Origin: Parietaria judaica
Lineage: Eukaryota; Streptophyta; Magnoliopsida; Rosales; Urticaceae
Direction: 5' to 3'
Length of the DNA stretch: 64,000 nucleotides
Assembly: GCA_954871525.1 (NCBI GenBank)
Contig: OX940870.1
Coordinates: 32,044,555 to 32,108,554, forward strand
Shown here: positions 22,810 to 34,212 of the stretch, piece by piece
Layout of the letters: each line of letters opens with the position of its first letter
How positions within the stretch are numbered: position 1 is the first letter of the stretch
The notes under the pieces: model-generated
The model's database searches: none
What the model was told of the DNA's origin: nothing
What the model saw: the letters and a program-made list of their open reading frames with translations, nothing else
Made by a program: the position numbers and the translations under genes

Positions 22810-22989
22810 CTCAGTAGTCAGACAATTTAAGAGCATAGAGACTTTTTATATTCCAATAATTATTCGATTCACTGATCAATTACACGATAATACAATTGAA
22901 ATGTTTTGTGTTCATCGAATTAATAAAGCAATAAGTAAATAGTGTAATATCACTTTTAATAGTGTGTCACGTGAATTTTTTTAATAAAA

Positions 22990-23185
22990 TAATATTATTT
23001 GTAAGATTACATGTATTCGTATTACAATATATATTTTTACAATAAGAATAATCGATATTATTAACCGGAAGCACTATTGACGAAACTACATTTTTACACA
23101 ATTTTTACACCTCAATGTAATGAACCCAAGATATCTCGAAGAGTTTTATAATTAACCTACTGCTAGACCGCGCAAGCTTGTCACG
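22990..23185 (-). mobile_element. tRNA-derived SINE relic
   Basis: On the minus strand CAAGCTTGCGCGGTCTAGCAGTAGG resembles a tRNA-type head with an A box, followed by TTGGGTTCATTA at the B-box position, then GTGTAAAAATTGTGTAAAAATG and a tail containing TACAATATAT. The order and words match copies at 23980, 49440 and 54470. Strongly decayed. Confidence 0.45.
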
Positions 23186-23979
23186 CGAGGATGTATATGA
23201 ATGAATTATGAGAGGCCAACGTAATGTGCACATACGTGTCTGCATAGAGTACAGACAAGTCTATGTCGTACTTCAGCTTAACAATTACATTCCTTAGGCC
23301 CACCGCTGATATTATATATCTTTACAAAATGTATTTATGAAATTCACTCATATTAAAATGATTTAAAATTTATGAAATTCCCTAAAATATGAAAGTAGTA
23401 TTTTTATTTAGTAATCAGCATAAATATTTTTTGGAATACTCTTTATTTTTTTTCCTCTTTTTTAGTTTACGTTAAGGTTCCTTATTGTTCATAAAAATAA
23501 CAATTTATTTTCTTTATATTTAAAAAATATATATTAATTTGCGAATAAAATATAAATTAATATTATTCTAAGAAGATAAAATACCTCTCAACTACATATT
23601 TCGTATAAATTAATTTCGTTAAAAATTAATTAATAGTTGTACAATTTATCGTAGATATATACCAGTATAGCGACAAACTGTTTAGTATTTTATACTTGAC
23701 AAGACTCAATGAGCTTGGCCAATTGCGCTACCAAAAGACCCAAATCCGGCAAAGGAATACAGCCTTAGAAGAGTTGGAATATACGCGGCCAACAAGCATC
23801 AGATCCTCACTATAAATGCATAAATAATTGTCATAAAATAAAACAAATTGGTTAATCATAGCCAAGGACATTTTTTATTGCTTAAATAGCTAAAACGAAA
23901 TTCTAAGATAAATATGTCTCTTTGAATTTAATTGACAATTAGACTCTTGAGCTCGGTAACATTTTTTTATTTATTGGAC

Positions 23980-24178
23980 TGGCACTAATAGCCAAGATTA
24001 TATGTACTCACATAACAAGATATTTGTCACGGTAAGAACAACTGGCACTATTGGCCGCAGGTACTATCAGCCAAGATTACATATTACGCAATTTTTGCGT
24101 CTCAAAGGTTGAACACAAGACCTCATGAATAGTCTTATTGTAGTGGATTTACCACTAGGCCAATTAGCAAGCTTGGTT
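23980..24178 (-). mobile_element. tRNA-derived SINE copy
   Basis: The minus strand reads AAGCTTGCTAATTGGCCTAGTGGTAAATCC (A box TGGCCTAGTGGTAA), then GTCTTGTGTTCAACC (B box), then TTTGAGACGCAAAAATTGCG and a body containing AATCTTGGCTGATAGTACC. This is the best-preserved long member of the family in the window. The tail motif AAGATATTTGTCACGGTAAG lies near 24020. Confidence 0.6.
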
Positions 24179-24499
24179 TTTGAGCTCGGTAATATTGAAG
24201 GCGAGAATCTAGGATAAAAAAAAAAACTATAATAAAGGACAAGGTAACATCAAAACGCATTCGAAATCGCATCCCTAACTTGCTTACAAATTACAATTTT
24301 TTTTTTGGTAAAATTATTTTATTGTATTAAAAAAATAAACACGAGAACACGTAATCGAAAACAAGTTAAGAACAAACTTCTTTACATAAAAAAACTTTAT
24401 GCGTTATTTACTTAAAGCATTTACTTGAATCGGTTCCTCAAAATGAATGGGCCTTCCTAAAGCAGGGATTCCGGACTCAACAAGAGTCGACAGATAAAA

Positions 24500-25045
24500 A
24501 CCCTAAGAAAAGAAAGAGATCATCAAAGGCGCCCAATCAGATAGGAAACAAGGCCCATGTTGAAAGCGGGCCTGATAAGGGTCTTATCAACAGACTCGCT
24601 CGAAACATCGAAGAGATTCGCTTGTAATCTGAGCTCATTGTGAGGCTCAATATACCTACCTATAAATAGAATATTACATGGCACACAAATGCCAAATATA
24701 GCTAATTAAGGACAACTCTAAGCTCATCACCCCAAAAAGGAGTAGAATCACTAACTCCAAGAACAATCCGCTTTTTCATTTCCATTTCAGACCTTGTTGT
24801 ACAACCATGAGAATCTGAGTCCACGCTTGGTAATTTCTCCATGATTACGAGTACTAAGTCAAGGAAATAAAGGGATCCCGATGCATTTTTCATAGTTGTC
24901 CTAACTATCTTAACACATTTCCATTTCTCTACAATTGATTATCATTCATGTACGATATTAACGGGAGCGTACGACCCATATTACTCACCGAAAAATACTC
25001 TAAAAACGGCATCGTATCGCACAGCACCGTGACGGTTGGAATAAA
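24500..25045. repeat. LTR-like fragment
   Basis: The stretch has CTATAAATAG at about 24660-24669, then about 370 bp on ATTAACGGGAGCG, CACCGAAAAATAC and CACCGTGACGGTTGG. Those last words align with TTAACGGAAGC, CACCGAAAACACC and CATCGTGACTGGTTG near 17475-17565. Two diverged LTR ends of one family are likely. Boundaries are unknown. Confidence 0.35.
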
Positions 25046-25603
25046 CGGTTTTTACTCACAACTCATACAAATTAATACATCGAACTTAAATTCTAACAAA
25101 GCTAAAAATCTATAAATTCTAAATTTAAGAATAGAATTTCCACAGATGAAGTGAAATTCAGCCCCCACAAGTCGTAGCTTTATGTGGAATAAAATGTATG
25201 AAAAACACACACAATTGAGAAGATATTCATTTGTTTAACACCATGTACTTTTATTACTAAGGATTATCGCGGTATAAGTAAAGAAAAGTAGTCTAAACTC
25301 TCATTCTTTTTTAAACAAAAAAGTATAATACTCTGAAATTGAAATCCGAATATTTTATTTTAAGTATTTTTAATCATGAGTATTTTAACTCGAAATAATT
25401 TATTTATTTTTTGAATATTTTGAATTTTAAATATTTTAATATGAGTTTTTTAAGAAAATGAAAACACGCGATTTTTGAGTTAAAAATTTAAGTAATAAAT
25501 AATTTGTTATAAAATATACCACATGGCATTTGACTAACAATTACAAAATATTAATATTTTCTCCGATTAAGAAAAATGAGAATAATCGGAACCATACAAA
25601 AAT

Positions 25604-25777
25604 GGGATAATAGCGGCATAAGTCCTCAACCTTTAGCTGACCACGCAAACGTTGACTACTTCCGTTAGTTAAATATGAACAAAAATCATCTTTTGGTACT
25701 TATACCGCTATTAAATGAGGTTGGGGCTATGCCGCCCCAGTTGAGTAAAGGTTGAGGACTTATGCCGCTATTATCCC
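25604..25777. mobile_element. MULE-type MITE with perfect 32-bp ends and 9-bp TSD
   Basis: The ends GGGATAATAGCGGCATAAGT... (25604-25635) and its exact complement (25746-25777) match over 32 bp. The flanking 9-bp direct repeat TACAAAAAT (25595-25603 and 25778-25786) is perfect. A 9-bp duplication with long inverted ends is the signature of Mutator-like elements. At 174 bp it has no coding capacity. It lies about 180 bp upstream of the gene start at 25961, so it may contribute promoter sequence. Confidence 0.92.
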
Positions 25778-25960
25778 TACAAAAATCTATTGGTACTTAT
25801 GCCGTGTTTACCAAAAATAGCTGAAAATATCCCGAGTCTTTTCATTCTCCTTGACGTTTTGCGCTCTACTTTAATCCCTTTATCCATTTCGCAGATTCAT
25901 ATCATACACTCTCCCGTATCCACCCGAACCTCACTCACTGCTCTCACTCCCAACACATCC

Positions 25961-26965
25961 ATGGAAGACGACGACTCCCCAGAGGAGCTCACCCACTGGG
26001 AAGAAGTCCACTCCCCTTTCACGCCCACCAATCTCCCCATATGGAGGACCACCCACCCTCTTCGCGCAGACAATCGGCAAACCAGTTCCTCCTCCTCCTC
26101 CTCGCCGACGCCTCCGCCGGAACCGCCTCTCCTTCCTGTTTCTCCGACCCCGTCCACGTCGTCGTCCACGAACTTGAAGGCCGCCGCAGACGAGGAGGCG
26201 CGGACGCGAGCGAGCCGCCGGGGAGGAGGATCAATCACGGCGCGGCTGAGGATTCTGAGCGCCGAGGCGCGCCGGGTGGCCTGCAAAGCTCTCGTGGCGG
26301 GGAGATTCTGGTCGGTTGCGTCGGCGGTGGCGGCGCTTCTGATCGGGCTGGTCTACCGGCGGTGGCGGCGGAGAGCTCTCGGCGGGCCTCGGGATCAGCG
26401 CAAGGAGCGATCGGCTCTTCTCCTCAGAGAGAAAGACGAGGTACCGGCTAGGACTATAGGCGAACAAAACCGGCTCTCGGGTCTTAAATTTAAAAGATTT
26501 ATTTTTTATACATTATTTTATATTTATTCAATATTATAAAAGTTTAAAAAGTTTGAAAAAAATTACTTAATTTAAGATTCTAACAAAAACACACGACAAA
26601 CTCAGAGTCGCCTTCATCGTAAAATTGTCTTGTAAATTGTAATGCTTAGGGTCCCAGACCCGAACCGGTCCATTTTCTTGGCCCGAAATGTTTTGTAGCT
26701 TCTCGGAGCAACATAAAATCATTAGACATTTTAAGAAAAAAATGTACGGTGGAAGCTGGGGATTTGGGGGGTGCATTTTCGCATCGCGGTTTTCTTTTCA
26801 AATTAAGTTTTAACTAAAAGTTCTTACGTGCAATCTTACAATTTTTGGTGTTTGATGTATAATGAATTTGAATTGCAGAAAATTGGGCAGCTTATGATTC
26901 GGATCGCGGAGATGAACGAAGCTTTATCGGCGCAGCGGCGAGTTCCGGTGATTCGAGTTGGCTGA
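25961..26965 (+). CDS. Small single-pass membrane protein, unknown function
   Basis: Two exons, 25961-26440 and 26879-26965, joined across a GTACCG...TTGCAG intron, give 188 residues. The N-terminus is acidic (MEDDDSPEELTHWEEV), followed by a Ser/Pro-rich low-complexity stretch, a basic region (ARTRASRRGGG) and one hydrophobic helix (FWSVASAVAALLIGLVY, about residues 117-133) capped by RRWRRR. Exon 2 adds a short charged helix (EKIGQLMIRIAEMNEAL) and ends VPVIRVG. That C-terminal tail resembles a family of uncharacterised plant transmembrane proteins I recall ending in similar words, but I cannot name a function. The start is the first Met giving the acidic N-terminus; the splice choice is supported by the continuous helix across the junction. 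Confidence 0.75.
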
Positions 26966-27304
26966 GAGGTTCAAGCTGCGTGTGAGAGTTGAGACCAACG
27001 TAGGATCTAGGTGAAAGGCTCTCTCTCTCTCTCTATGTATATTTTTTACTTCCAAAGACGATATATATTTCATCATTTTGTATCTACCATATATATATAT
27101 ATATATAATTTGTATAATGAATTGTTTATAGAAAAAAAATCCATGGCTTTTTGGGAATAGAGATGGTAATTTACACAGCTTCATTGTCAAAACAATCTAA
27201 CTCTCCAAAAACAAACTACCAATTGCATTACACGAAACCTATATTGGAAGTTCGAACAAAATCAGCTTTGGATGAAGCCCACGATCATAACAAGTTTACG
27301 ACGA
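26966..27304. other. Short intergenic spacer, convergent 3' ends
   Basis: 339 bp between the plus-strand membrane-protein gene and the minus-strand XXT gene. It holds a CT run near 27018-27035 and an (AT)n run near 27091-27107. It should contain both 3' UTRs. Confidence 0.6.
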
Positions 27305-28684
27305 TCAGTGAGCGTTGAGCGAGGAGTGGCGAATGTCGAAGCGGTCAACGGCTTTGAGGGGTGAGGCGGAGTCGTTCCGGGTGCGCTTGATTTTGGGGCT
27401 CGTGAGGCCGCGGTGGGCGAACCCGTAGAGTGCAATCACCTGGTTGTCGGCGAAGTTGAAGGCCCTCTCCATGCCTTTCAGGCACCGCTCCACCGCATAG
27501 TCCCCGTAGCTCCCGCACGGCTTGCAGCCGACGAAGTGTGTGACGAATGGCCAACGCTCATCACCCAGCCCCGGTCGGTTCTTCTCCACCATCTCCTCAT
27601 AGTGGTCCACCAGCCCTGCCCAGTAGCCGTGCAGATAGTACGAATTCTCTACAAACACCTTCCCCATCCACCGTTGCTGCTCCGAAACGAGCAGGTATAT
27701 CAGCGCGGACTGGTCATCCGCCTCGAAAGCCGGCCGTCCTTTCAGATTTTCCGTGAGAATTTTTCCCGCCGCCTCCCTCACCGCCCCCTTCGGCCCCATC
27801 GGGGCCCACACATCGAGCAGGTCCAGCGACCACTGGCAGTTCCGCAAGAGGAAGCTCCCCGTGTTGAGCGCGATCCAAGATTTCTGCTCGAAGAGCAGGT
27901 CCGGGTAGCCATGGATGACCATGTTGTGACCTTCGTACTTGGACAGAGGAACCTCAAACACCATGTCCGTGAACATGGCGTCGCTGTCCATCCACCATAG
28001 CCACTCCACCTCGGGGTGAGACACCATTAACTTCCGGATCAACGGCAGTTTGGCCCAGTACCCGGCGAGCTCGCTGTCCAGATGCGCCATGTTGTAGACG
28101 ATCTCGATGCCGTGGATTCTGCAGTAGTCGATCTTGTTCTTGATTGACTTCAGCAGGTAGTGATCGCCGATAGGATTGTCGCACGGCTTAGGCTGTGAGC
28201 CGGTGACAAGCAGAACTCTCGGCCTGCCGTTTACAAGGCTGGGGAAGCCGGGGTTCTGCAGGAGCCAGTTTCTCCTGTCTTTGTCCCACGTCGAGATTTT
28301 GGGGCCTAGGGAGTACGTGGTGTTTGCGGGGCTGGTCTCGGCTTCATCGGCTTCGTCGGATCTGATATCCGCGAGGACTTGCGCGACCTCCTCGGCGATT
28401 TTTTCGCCAGAAGGCGACGAGCTTCCGCCGAGGGTGCCGATACCAATGGTGCCACGTAGGACGAGGATAGTGATGAGGCCGCAGACTATCGTGATCTTCA
28501 GGTTATTCAACTTTTTCTTACGGCTGACAATGTTGTTGGCGTTGTTGTTGCTGCTGCTGTTGTAGCGCGGAGATGCGCGGGTTCTCACATCAGCCGAGAC
28601 GGCGGTTGTTGTCGGGAGAGTGGCGGCGGCGTAGGAGAATGCCGACGAGCCTCGTTTTTGGGCCGTGAAGCCTTCCGGGCCCAT
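27305..28684 (-). CDS. XXT5: Xyloglucan 6-xylosyltransferase, XXT5-like (GT34)
   Basis: A single-exon 459-residue GT34 glycosyltransferase. It is a Golgi type II membrane protein: a Ser/Thr/Asn-rich cytosolic tail, a transmembrane helix (about residues 63-80, KITIVCGLITILVLRGTIG), a stem, then the catalytic domain. The metal/UDP-binding DxD is in WWMDSDAMFTD (Asp 233 and 235). Other family blocks are LGPKISTWD, LLVTGSQPKPCDNPIGDHYL, LNTGSFLLRNCQWSLDLLD, FEADDQSALIYLL and THFVGCKPCGSYGDYAVERC. The enzyme adds xylose from UDP-xylose to the glucan backbone of xyloglucan. The Met at 28684 (MGPEGF) fits the family N-terminus better than the upstream in-frame Met at 28729. The N-terminus and FEADDQSALIYLL/SYGDYAVERC text favour the XXT5/XXT3 branch over XXT1/2. 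Confidence 0.93.
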   Translation of the reverse strand: MGPEGFTAQKRGSSAFSYAAATLPTTTAVSADVRTRASPRYNSSSNNNANNIVSRKKKLNNLKITIVCGLITILVLRGTIGIGTLGGSSSPSGEKIAEEVAQVLADIRSDEADEAETSPANTTYSLGPKISTWDKDRRNWLLQNPGFPSLVNGRPRVLLVTGSQPKPCDNPIGDHYLLKSIKNKIDYCRIHGIEIVYNMAHLDSELAGYWAKLPLIRKLMVSHPEVEWLWWMDSDAMFTDMVFEVPLSKYEGHNMVIHGYPDLLFEQKSWIALNTGSFLLRNCQWSLDLLDVWAPMGPKGAVREAAGKILTENLKGRPAFEADDQSALIYLLVSEQQRWMGKVFVENSYYLHGYWAGLVDHYEEMVEKNRPGLGDERWPFVTHFVGCKPCGSYGDYAVERCLKGMERAFNFADNQVIALYGFAHRGLTSPKIKRTRNDSASPLKAVDRFDIRHSSLNAH

Positions 28685-30105
28685 TTTTGTGCTAAATTTA
28701 TCTTTTGAAGAGTGAGGTAATGAGATCAATGAAGGCTAATAAGAGCTTATATGTGTAAAATTAGAGTAATGGCAAAGAAAAGGTGAATTTTTTATTTTAT
28801 TTTTGCGAGGACGTGCAAGGATTGATATTTGATTGTGTTATTTTTTGGGTAGTGCCTCGGACATGGTAATATAATATATATAGTATTTATGTATTTGTTA
28901 ATTAAGATTTGAGAGACTATATAGTGTTAAGATGTGTTACATTAAAGTAAATAGTTTTTTATTGAAAAATTCTCTACATATGCATTGAATGTAGAAAAAT
29001 ATAATGGAAAATACCAGTTAGTATAGTTTTCTGGCGATTACGGACTTCATAAACTACCAAATTTGCCCGCATCCTCCTATATTGCCGAACATCTTGTTTT
29101 AAAGCTAATAATCAAACGTGCTAGTGCGTCACTCTCATACTTGCTGCCTTTTTTTGGCTTGTTTATCTCAACTCTCATGGCAAGTTCTGATTTTTTTTTT
29201 TTTTTTTTTTATGGAATTGGGATCAAAACTTTGGAATATCTCGTTACGATAATTTTAATTACGGGAGTTGGAACTCATAATTCTCGTTACATTTAAAATA
29301 ACTTCTTTTAAGTACAATCTTAATATCATTATGTTAAAATAACTTCTTTTAATTACAATCTTAATATCATTATGTTAAATATTTATAATCAACATCGTAA
29401 TAAGTAGTTGAGGTTATTACGATTACAATGAGTTATGTTAAACTACATTGAAGTGAACATAGCGCAAGGCCTAAAGTATAAATAGGAAATATCAAATTTT
29501 CCTGATTTTCTATCTGATATTCAACATATCTATTAAAAAAATTCTCAACTTTTCTCTTTTCTTTTATATTTTTTCATGAAAAAAGCAACTGAAAATCCGG
29601 TTACTTTTTTATAATTTTTCTGTGACTAAGTTATTGAAAATCGATACTTTTTCAAGAAATTCAAACATTTGGTTGAGGTATGTCTGTATAGAACTTGAGT
29701 AAAGACGATATAAAGGCACATTGTACCACTTAAGAGAAATAAATAAATATGCCTTCAAGTGTAACTATTGCCTTCATATTTGTGCTTGAGACTTTGTTTA
29801 CATATTTAGTTGGTGTAAGGTTGTGAGAACGGTCGGAGGAGCGAAGCCACAAGTTTTGCCGAAGTTAATGAAGGAGATGGAGCGAAAGTACAACCGAGGT
29901 AGAAAGAAGGAGAAAAGAAAAAAGTAGAGACACAAGAAAAAAGAAGTCTGAATGAAAAAGTGGAATGACCATGTCTGACCGAATAAGACATGATAAGTTG
30001 TATTAAGATGTTTTTAAAAAATTAAACAAACGCTCTTAATTAGTCTCAAAATCTGATTCGCTCAGACTAAGATGCTCAATAAGAGCAAACAAACAAAGCC
30101 TAAGA
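28685..30105. other. Intergenic region upstream of XXT5-like
   Basis: AT-rich. It contains a 41-bp tandem duplication (29294-29375) and a T run near 29190-29210. It must include the XXT promoter just right of 28684. No gene recognised. Confidence 0.6.
29294..29375. repeat. 41-bp tandem duplication
   Basis: Two adjacent copies of a unit starting TAAAATAACTTCTTTTAA and ending ATATCATTATGT, differing at one base (AGTACAATC versus ATTACAATC). Confidence 0.9.
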
Positions 30106-30113
30106 CTTATAAT

Positions 30114-31020
30114 CAGTGCCGGCCCTTGCTATAGGCAAGCAAGGCACCGGCCTAGGGCCCACCGAGATAAGGGGGGCCCCAATTTTAGTTCATACGTGTT
30201 TATTGTATGTCTAAGAAGAGAAATAATATATCTAAACTGCAAATTTAATGTTGAAAACGCCCAAATTTTAGGCGATAATCTTGATTAGAATTTAAACAAT
30301 CCAAAATAACAACTGCATGGTCAGGAATCTCTACAATTACGCACAATTTGAACCTTCATGTCTATAATTACGCAAAATTTCAGTAAATAATATTCAAACA
30401 AAGAAACAGATGATATCTAATGGCTACTTATTGGTACAAATATTAACATATCTCTAATATTCTCGGAAATAAGAAAAAAATCACATTTAGTTGTCTAAAT
30501 CAAACCCAGTCTGGATGCATGAGGCAGTCGTGGTAGTCGGAAACTGAGAAGAAGAAGACTGTGGCAGAAATTCGATAATCGGCGATACCTCCTTTGATTT
30601 TTTCTCAGTTCAGAGATTCATCGTCGTAAGATCTTTTTCATTCGCCGTTGAGTTTTTTACTTTCATTTATGTTCTATGCTTTCTCATGCTTTTAATTATG
30701 AAGATTGTTTTACTTTTGCCTAATGTTGTTCTCTGCTCCAAAGAGAGTCTTGATATACGTGGCTGATGTTTTTATTTTTATTTACTTAATATACGTGGCT
30801 GTTTTATTTTATTATCTCTATTTGGTCTTCAATACTGTTACACGTCGTTGGATCTGAATGAAAAAATAATTGTAATGTCTTTTTTTTCTTGTCTTCGTTA
30901 AATTTATCGTGATTTTAGTATAAAAAAATTTATGATTTACATTTACCACGTTTTAATAAAAAAATATATCATTTTATTGCGGGTCCAAAATTTCCATTTC
31001 GCCTAGGGCCCCCGCGCGTG
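30114..31020. mobile_element. Non-autonomous hAT element, CAGTGCCGGCCC type
   Basis: The element starts CAGTGCCGGCCCTTGC and ends GGGCCCCCGCGCGTG. It is flanked by a perfect 8-bp duplication CTTATAAT (30106-30113 and 31021-31028). GGCCTAGGGCCC near the left end and GCCTAGGGCCCC near the right end are subterminal inverted matches, while the outermost bases are poorly matched. No transposase frame is present in the 907 bp. It ends about 450 bp upstream of the VTI1 gene. Confidence 0.85.
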
Positions 31021-31028
31021 CTTATAAT

Positions 31029-31471
31029 GACATGCTATTATATTAGTATTTTGAATATAAAAATTGAGTGTAAATATGCATAAAAATATTAATATATTTT
31101 TGATCGATAAATAAGTTTTGATAACAATAGCCTGAGATTATATTTTTTTTCATCGACAAATCCGTTATCAAACGATAAATCCATGGGCAAGCGATTTGTC
31201 CTATTTTTTTTAACCCACAATATTGCACACTGACGTGTCTTAGAGAGATTGCAGAAGGCACGGTGTTGGTGTAGCCGCAGAGAAAGTTGTCGTAAGAAGG
31301 AAATCTAGTCACCCGAACCGGACACTCCACGCCTCCGTTTCGCGCCTCTGCAGTTCGTCCAGTTCCGGATCGCTCATCCTCCTCCCACGCTGTTGAATCC
31401 AGAATTCTGGATTCAGATTCGGACTAGAGTTAGGGTTTTCAGTGGTCAATCGAGCAAGCTAGAAGACCGCG
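31029..31471 (+). promoter_or_regulatory. Upstream region of the VTI1-type gene
   Basis: AT-rich up to about 31230, then GC-richer, likely 5' UTR (31260-31471). I see no clear TATA box. The adjoining hAT element means promoter sequence further out is transposon-derived. Confidence 0.4.
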
Positions 31472-33229
31472 ATGAGCGACGTTTTCGATGGCTACGAGCG
31501 CCACTACTGCGAGCTATCCACCAATCTCTCCCGCAAATGCAATTCCGTCGCCAGTCTTTCCGATCAAGGTTTGATCTGCTCTCAATTTCGTAATTTAGGG
31601 TTTGATCGGAAGAATATCTTGATTTTGATGGTAAATATTGGTGATTATGGGAACAGATCAGAAGCAAGCGAAGCTTTCTGAGATCAAAGCTGGAATTGAT
31701 GAAGCTGATGTTCTGGTAATAACGTCTGGCAAACTTGATGTTTTGATGGTTCTTGACCTTTCTATGGTTGTGATCTTTGAAGTATTTCGTTTCTTTGGCT
31801 TGTTTGGGATCGGGATTTCATTGTTGGTGAATTTTCCAGATTCGGAAAATGGACCTGGAAGCAAGGAGTTTGCAGCCGAGCTATAAGGCCGTGCTTCTCG
31901 CGAAGCTGCGGGAATACAAATCCGATCTTACTCAGCTGAAGAGGGAATTTAAGAGGGTGGCTTCGCCTAATGCCGATCAAGCTGCGCGAGAGGAGTTGCT
32001 GGAGTCTGGGAACGCTGATGTTCTTTCGGTACGTTCGCCTTGACTGCGGATATGTTTGATTCTTCATCCTAACTTCCAATTAGGTGGCATGTTCATTTCG
32101 AAATCTCGATTAGCTAGGTCGCTTGTTCGATGCAATCCTTTTCGGGATTTTCTATGCTCTAAGCTCTATATTCAACCAACTGAAACAGGAAAGGGTTTAA
32201 AATTAGTTTACTAAAACGAAAGGAAGGAGAAAAATTGAGTTGGTTTTTCAATTTCCGAAGCTCTGAACATGAATAATCAACTAAACCAAAATTAGGGCTG
32301 ATTTTTCTTTTGTAGTCAGGTAAACCAGAGTTGGAAAGTTTGCTCTGATCATAGATAGTGTTGGGGTCTGAAATATTGATTTTTTTTGGAATATTGGGAC
32401 ATTAATCACTGAATATTAGACAAATCAAAAAGTAATATTCAATCATGAATGGCTGATTACGATCTGAATATTCTGGCCTGATTTTTCTCATTGATTAGTA
32501 AAATATTCTGGTAATCACCATTGATTTATTCTATAACTTTTGCCGATTGTATTAGATAAGCAAGGAAAATTTGTTAGTTTAACGTTGGAATTCTCCACCT
32601 CCATAGGAGGAATTACAAGTATAGTAAAAAATATCCAAGAAAATACAATTTTAAACATTTTCTACAGAATTAATTGAAGATCGTGAAGCTGTTTTAATCG
32701 TAGAGTTGAAGGTTCTTTTTTTTCCTATGGGTCGGTGGTAATTTGAACTTGTAATTAGTCACTTTGGTTCTGAATACCACATTTTGAAATATTTTTCAGG
32801 CTTCTGCTCAGCAAAGAGAGAGGATGGCTATGTCGATGGAGAGACTAAACGAGTCGAGCACGAGAATTACAGATAGCAGAAAGGCCATTATGGAGGCCGA
32901 AGAAATAGGCATCTCGGTTCTCCAGGATTTGCAACAGCAACGAGAAACCCTTCTGCACTCCCACAAGAAAGTAATATATAAATGTTTTCTTTCTAAGTTT
33001 TAACCTTCTCTCGAATGAAATCTCATCCACGGATCATCACCGAAAGCTGAACTTGTTGACTTTTTCGCATTTGCAGCTTCACGGGGTGGACGACGCCATA
33101 GACAAGAGCAAGAAGGTGTTGACTGCCATATCGCGGAGGATCACCAAGCACAAATGGATCATGGGATCGGTTATCGGAGCTCTCATCTTTGCAATCATCT
33201 TGATTCTGTATTTCAAGCTCTTCCGTTAA
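31472..33229 (+). CDS. VTI12: VTI1-type Qb-SNARE (VTI12-like)
   Basis: Five exons: 31472-31568, 31657-31715, 31840-32028, 32800-32970 and 33077-33229, giving 222 residues, the usual VTI1 length. The N-terminus MSDVFDGYERHYCELSTNLS and the following helices form the Habc-like domain (IRKMDLEARSLQPSYK, REYKSDLTQLKREFKRV). The SNARE motif lies in exons 4-5 (RERMAMSMERLNESSTRITD ... LHGVDDAIDKSKKVL), and a C-terminal anchor follows (WIMGSVIGALIFAIILILYF). VTI1 proteins are v-SNAREs for trans-Golgi, prevacuolar and vacuolar fusion. The REYKSDLTQLKREFKRV and DDAIDKSKKVLTAISRR text is closer to VTI12 than VTI11 as I recall them, while the YFKLF tail is VTI11-like, so the paralogue is not certain. 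Confidence 0.9.
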
Positions 33230-34140
33230 TACCCACACACAGTCCGCGATAAATGCGATATGGATCGTGTATTTTTCGCCTTCCTTGCCACATTTTTTTT
33301 GCACAGTTTGTATGTAAACAATTGTCTTTTTACCCTCGCCACAAGGGCGTTTTAAAACTGTATGTCACTCATGATACTCGTAAGATAGAACTCATTCAAG
33401 TATTAGCCTGTGTGTGTAATAACAAAATCAATATATTGTTCTTTCTAGGCAATTTAAAACCTTCTTTTTTAGGTATCCTGATGTAAAAACCGGATCCGGT
33501 TACTATTTTTCTGATATCTGGAATCCTTATTCGATTCCGGGTATTGGCCTTAATATATTGAGGAGTGATCTATCACTAGAGAGCTTAAAAAGGTTGCAAC
33601 ATTTAGGCAACGTTTCCAACAACAAAAACAAGGTTTTTAAAGAAAATAGGGTATATTTCAATTTCGAAATTCACATAATTTATTTATTAATTTATTAAAT
33701 TTTTAAATATCACATAATTTATCTTACACTATGATATACTCTTCTACTGAATCTTAGTTATCACAAAATTTAATTTACATCATATCTTTAATTTTTTACT
33801 TAACTTTAATATCGCACAATTTATATTACACCTTGATCTTATATTCTTTTAATCTTCTTCCCAATTTTATCACATCATGAAGAGAATTCTATCACTAATT
33901 ACTATAAATTATGTCAGTTAGTTTTGAGATGTCTTCTCATAAATTTTTATTTATATAATAATTTATGAATTTTAAATTTTTATTTGAGAATATTTATATT
34001 TATAATTAGAATATAATATTATAAATAATTGAATCCATATAACATTGATCGAACTTGCTGAATCAGAAAAATTAAGTGCTATGCTATCATACTACAATTA
34101 TATGGACCAAGCTCCTGAGTTAGAGATAAACGGACTCGAA
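33230..34140. other. Gene-free stretch after the VTI1 gene
   Basis: It includes the 3' UTR of the SNARE gene, then AT-rich sequence with CACATAATTTAT-like words. AAACCGGATCCGG near 33488 resembles the palindromic words in the MITEs at 34452 and 60171. No gene recognised. Confidence 0.5.
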
Positions 34141-34142
34141 AC

Positions 34143-34212
34143 TAAGCTTGTTTGGCTTAGTGGTAACTCTACTACATACCTCGACAAGAGGTAACGGGTT
34201 CAAACTGTTGGT
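34143..34212 (+). mobile_element. SINE head fragment (tRNA-like A and B boxes)
   Basis: AAGCTTGTTTGGCTTAGTGG (A box) is followed by CTACATACCTCGACAAGAGG and GGGTTCAAAC (B box). It aligns closely with the reverse complement of the copy at 54470-54640. Only the tRNA-related head is clear. It is not a tRNA gene: no cloverleaf acceptor stem is formed. Confidence 0.6.

Larger units (their letters stand above)
21355..25594. other. Gene-free stretch with repeat relics
   Basis: 4.2 kb of AT-rich DNA. It holds a short foldback (22538-22637), an (AT)n run (22776-22805), two minus-strand SINE relics (about 22990-23185 and 23980-24178) and an LTR-like scrap (24500-25045). No coding exon was recognised. 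Confidence 0.6.

Noticed and set aside
27413..28565. Long plus-strand frames antisense to the XXT gene
   Set aside because: They mirror GC-rich coding sequence of a well-supported GT34 gene and show no family motifs.
30114..31020. Possible transposase gene in the CAGTGCCGGCCC hAT element
   Set aside because: No frame longer than short chance stretches and no hAT motifs; the element is non-autonomous.
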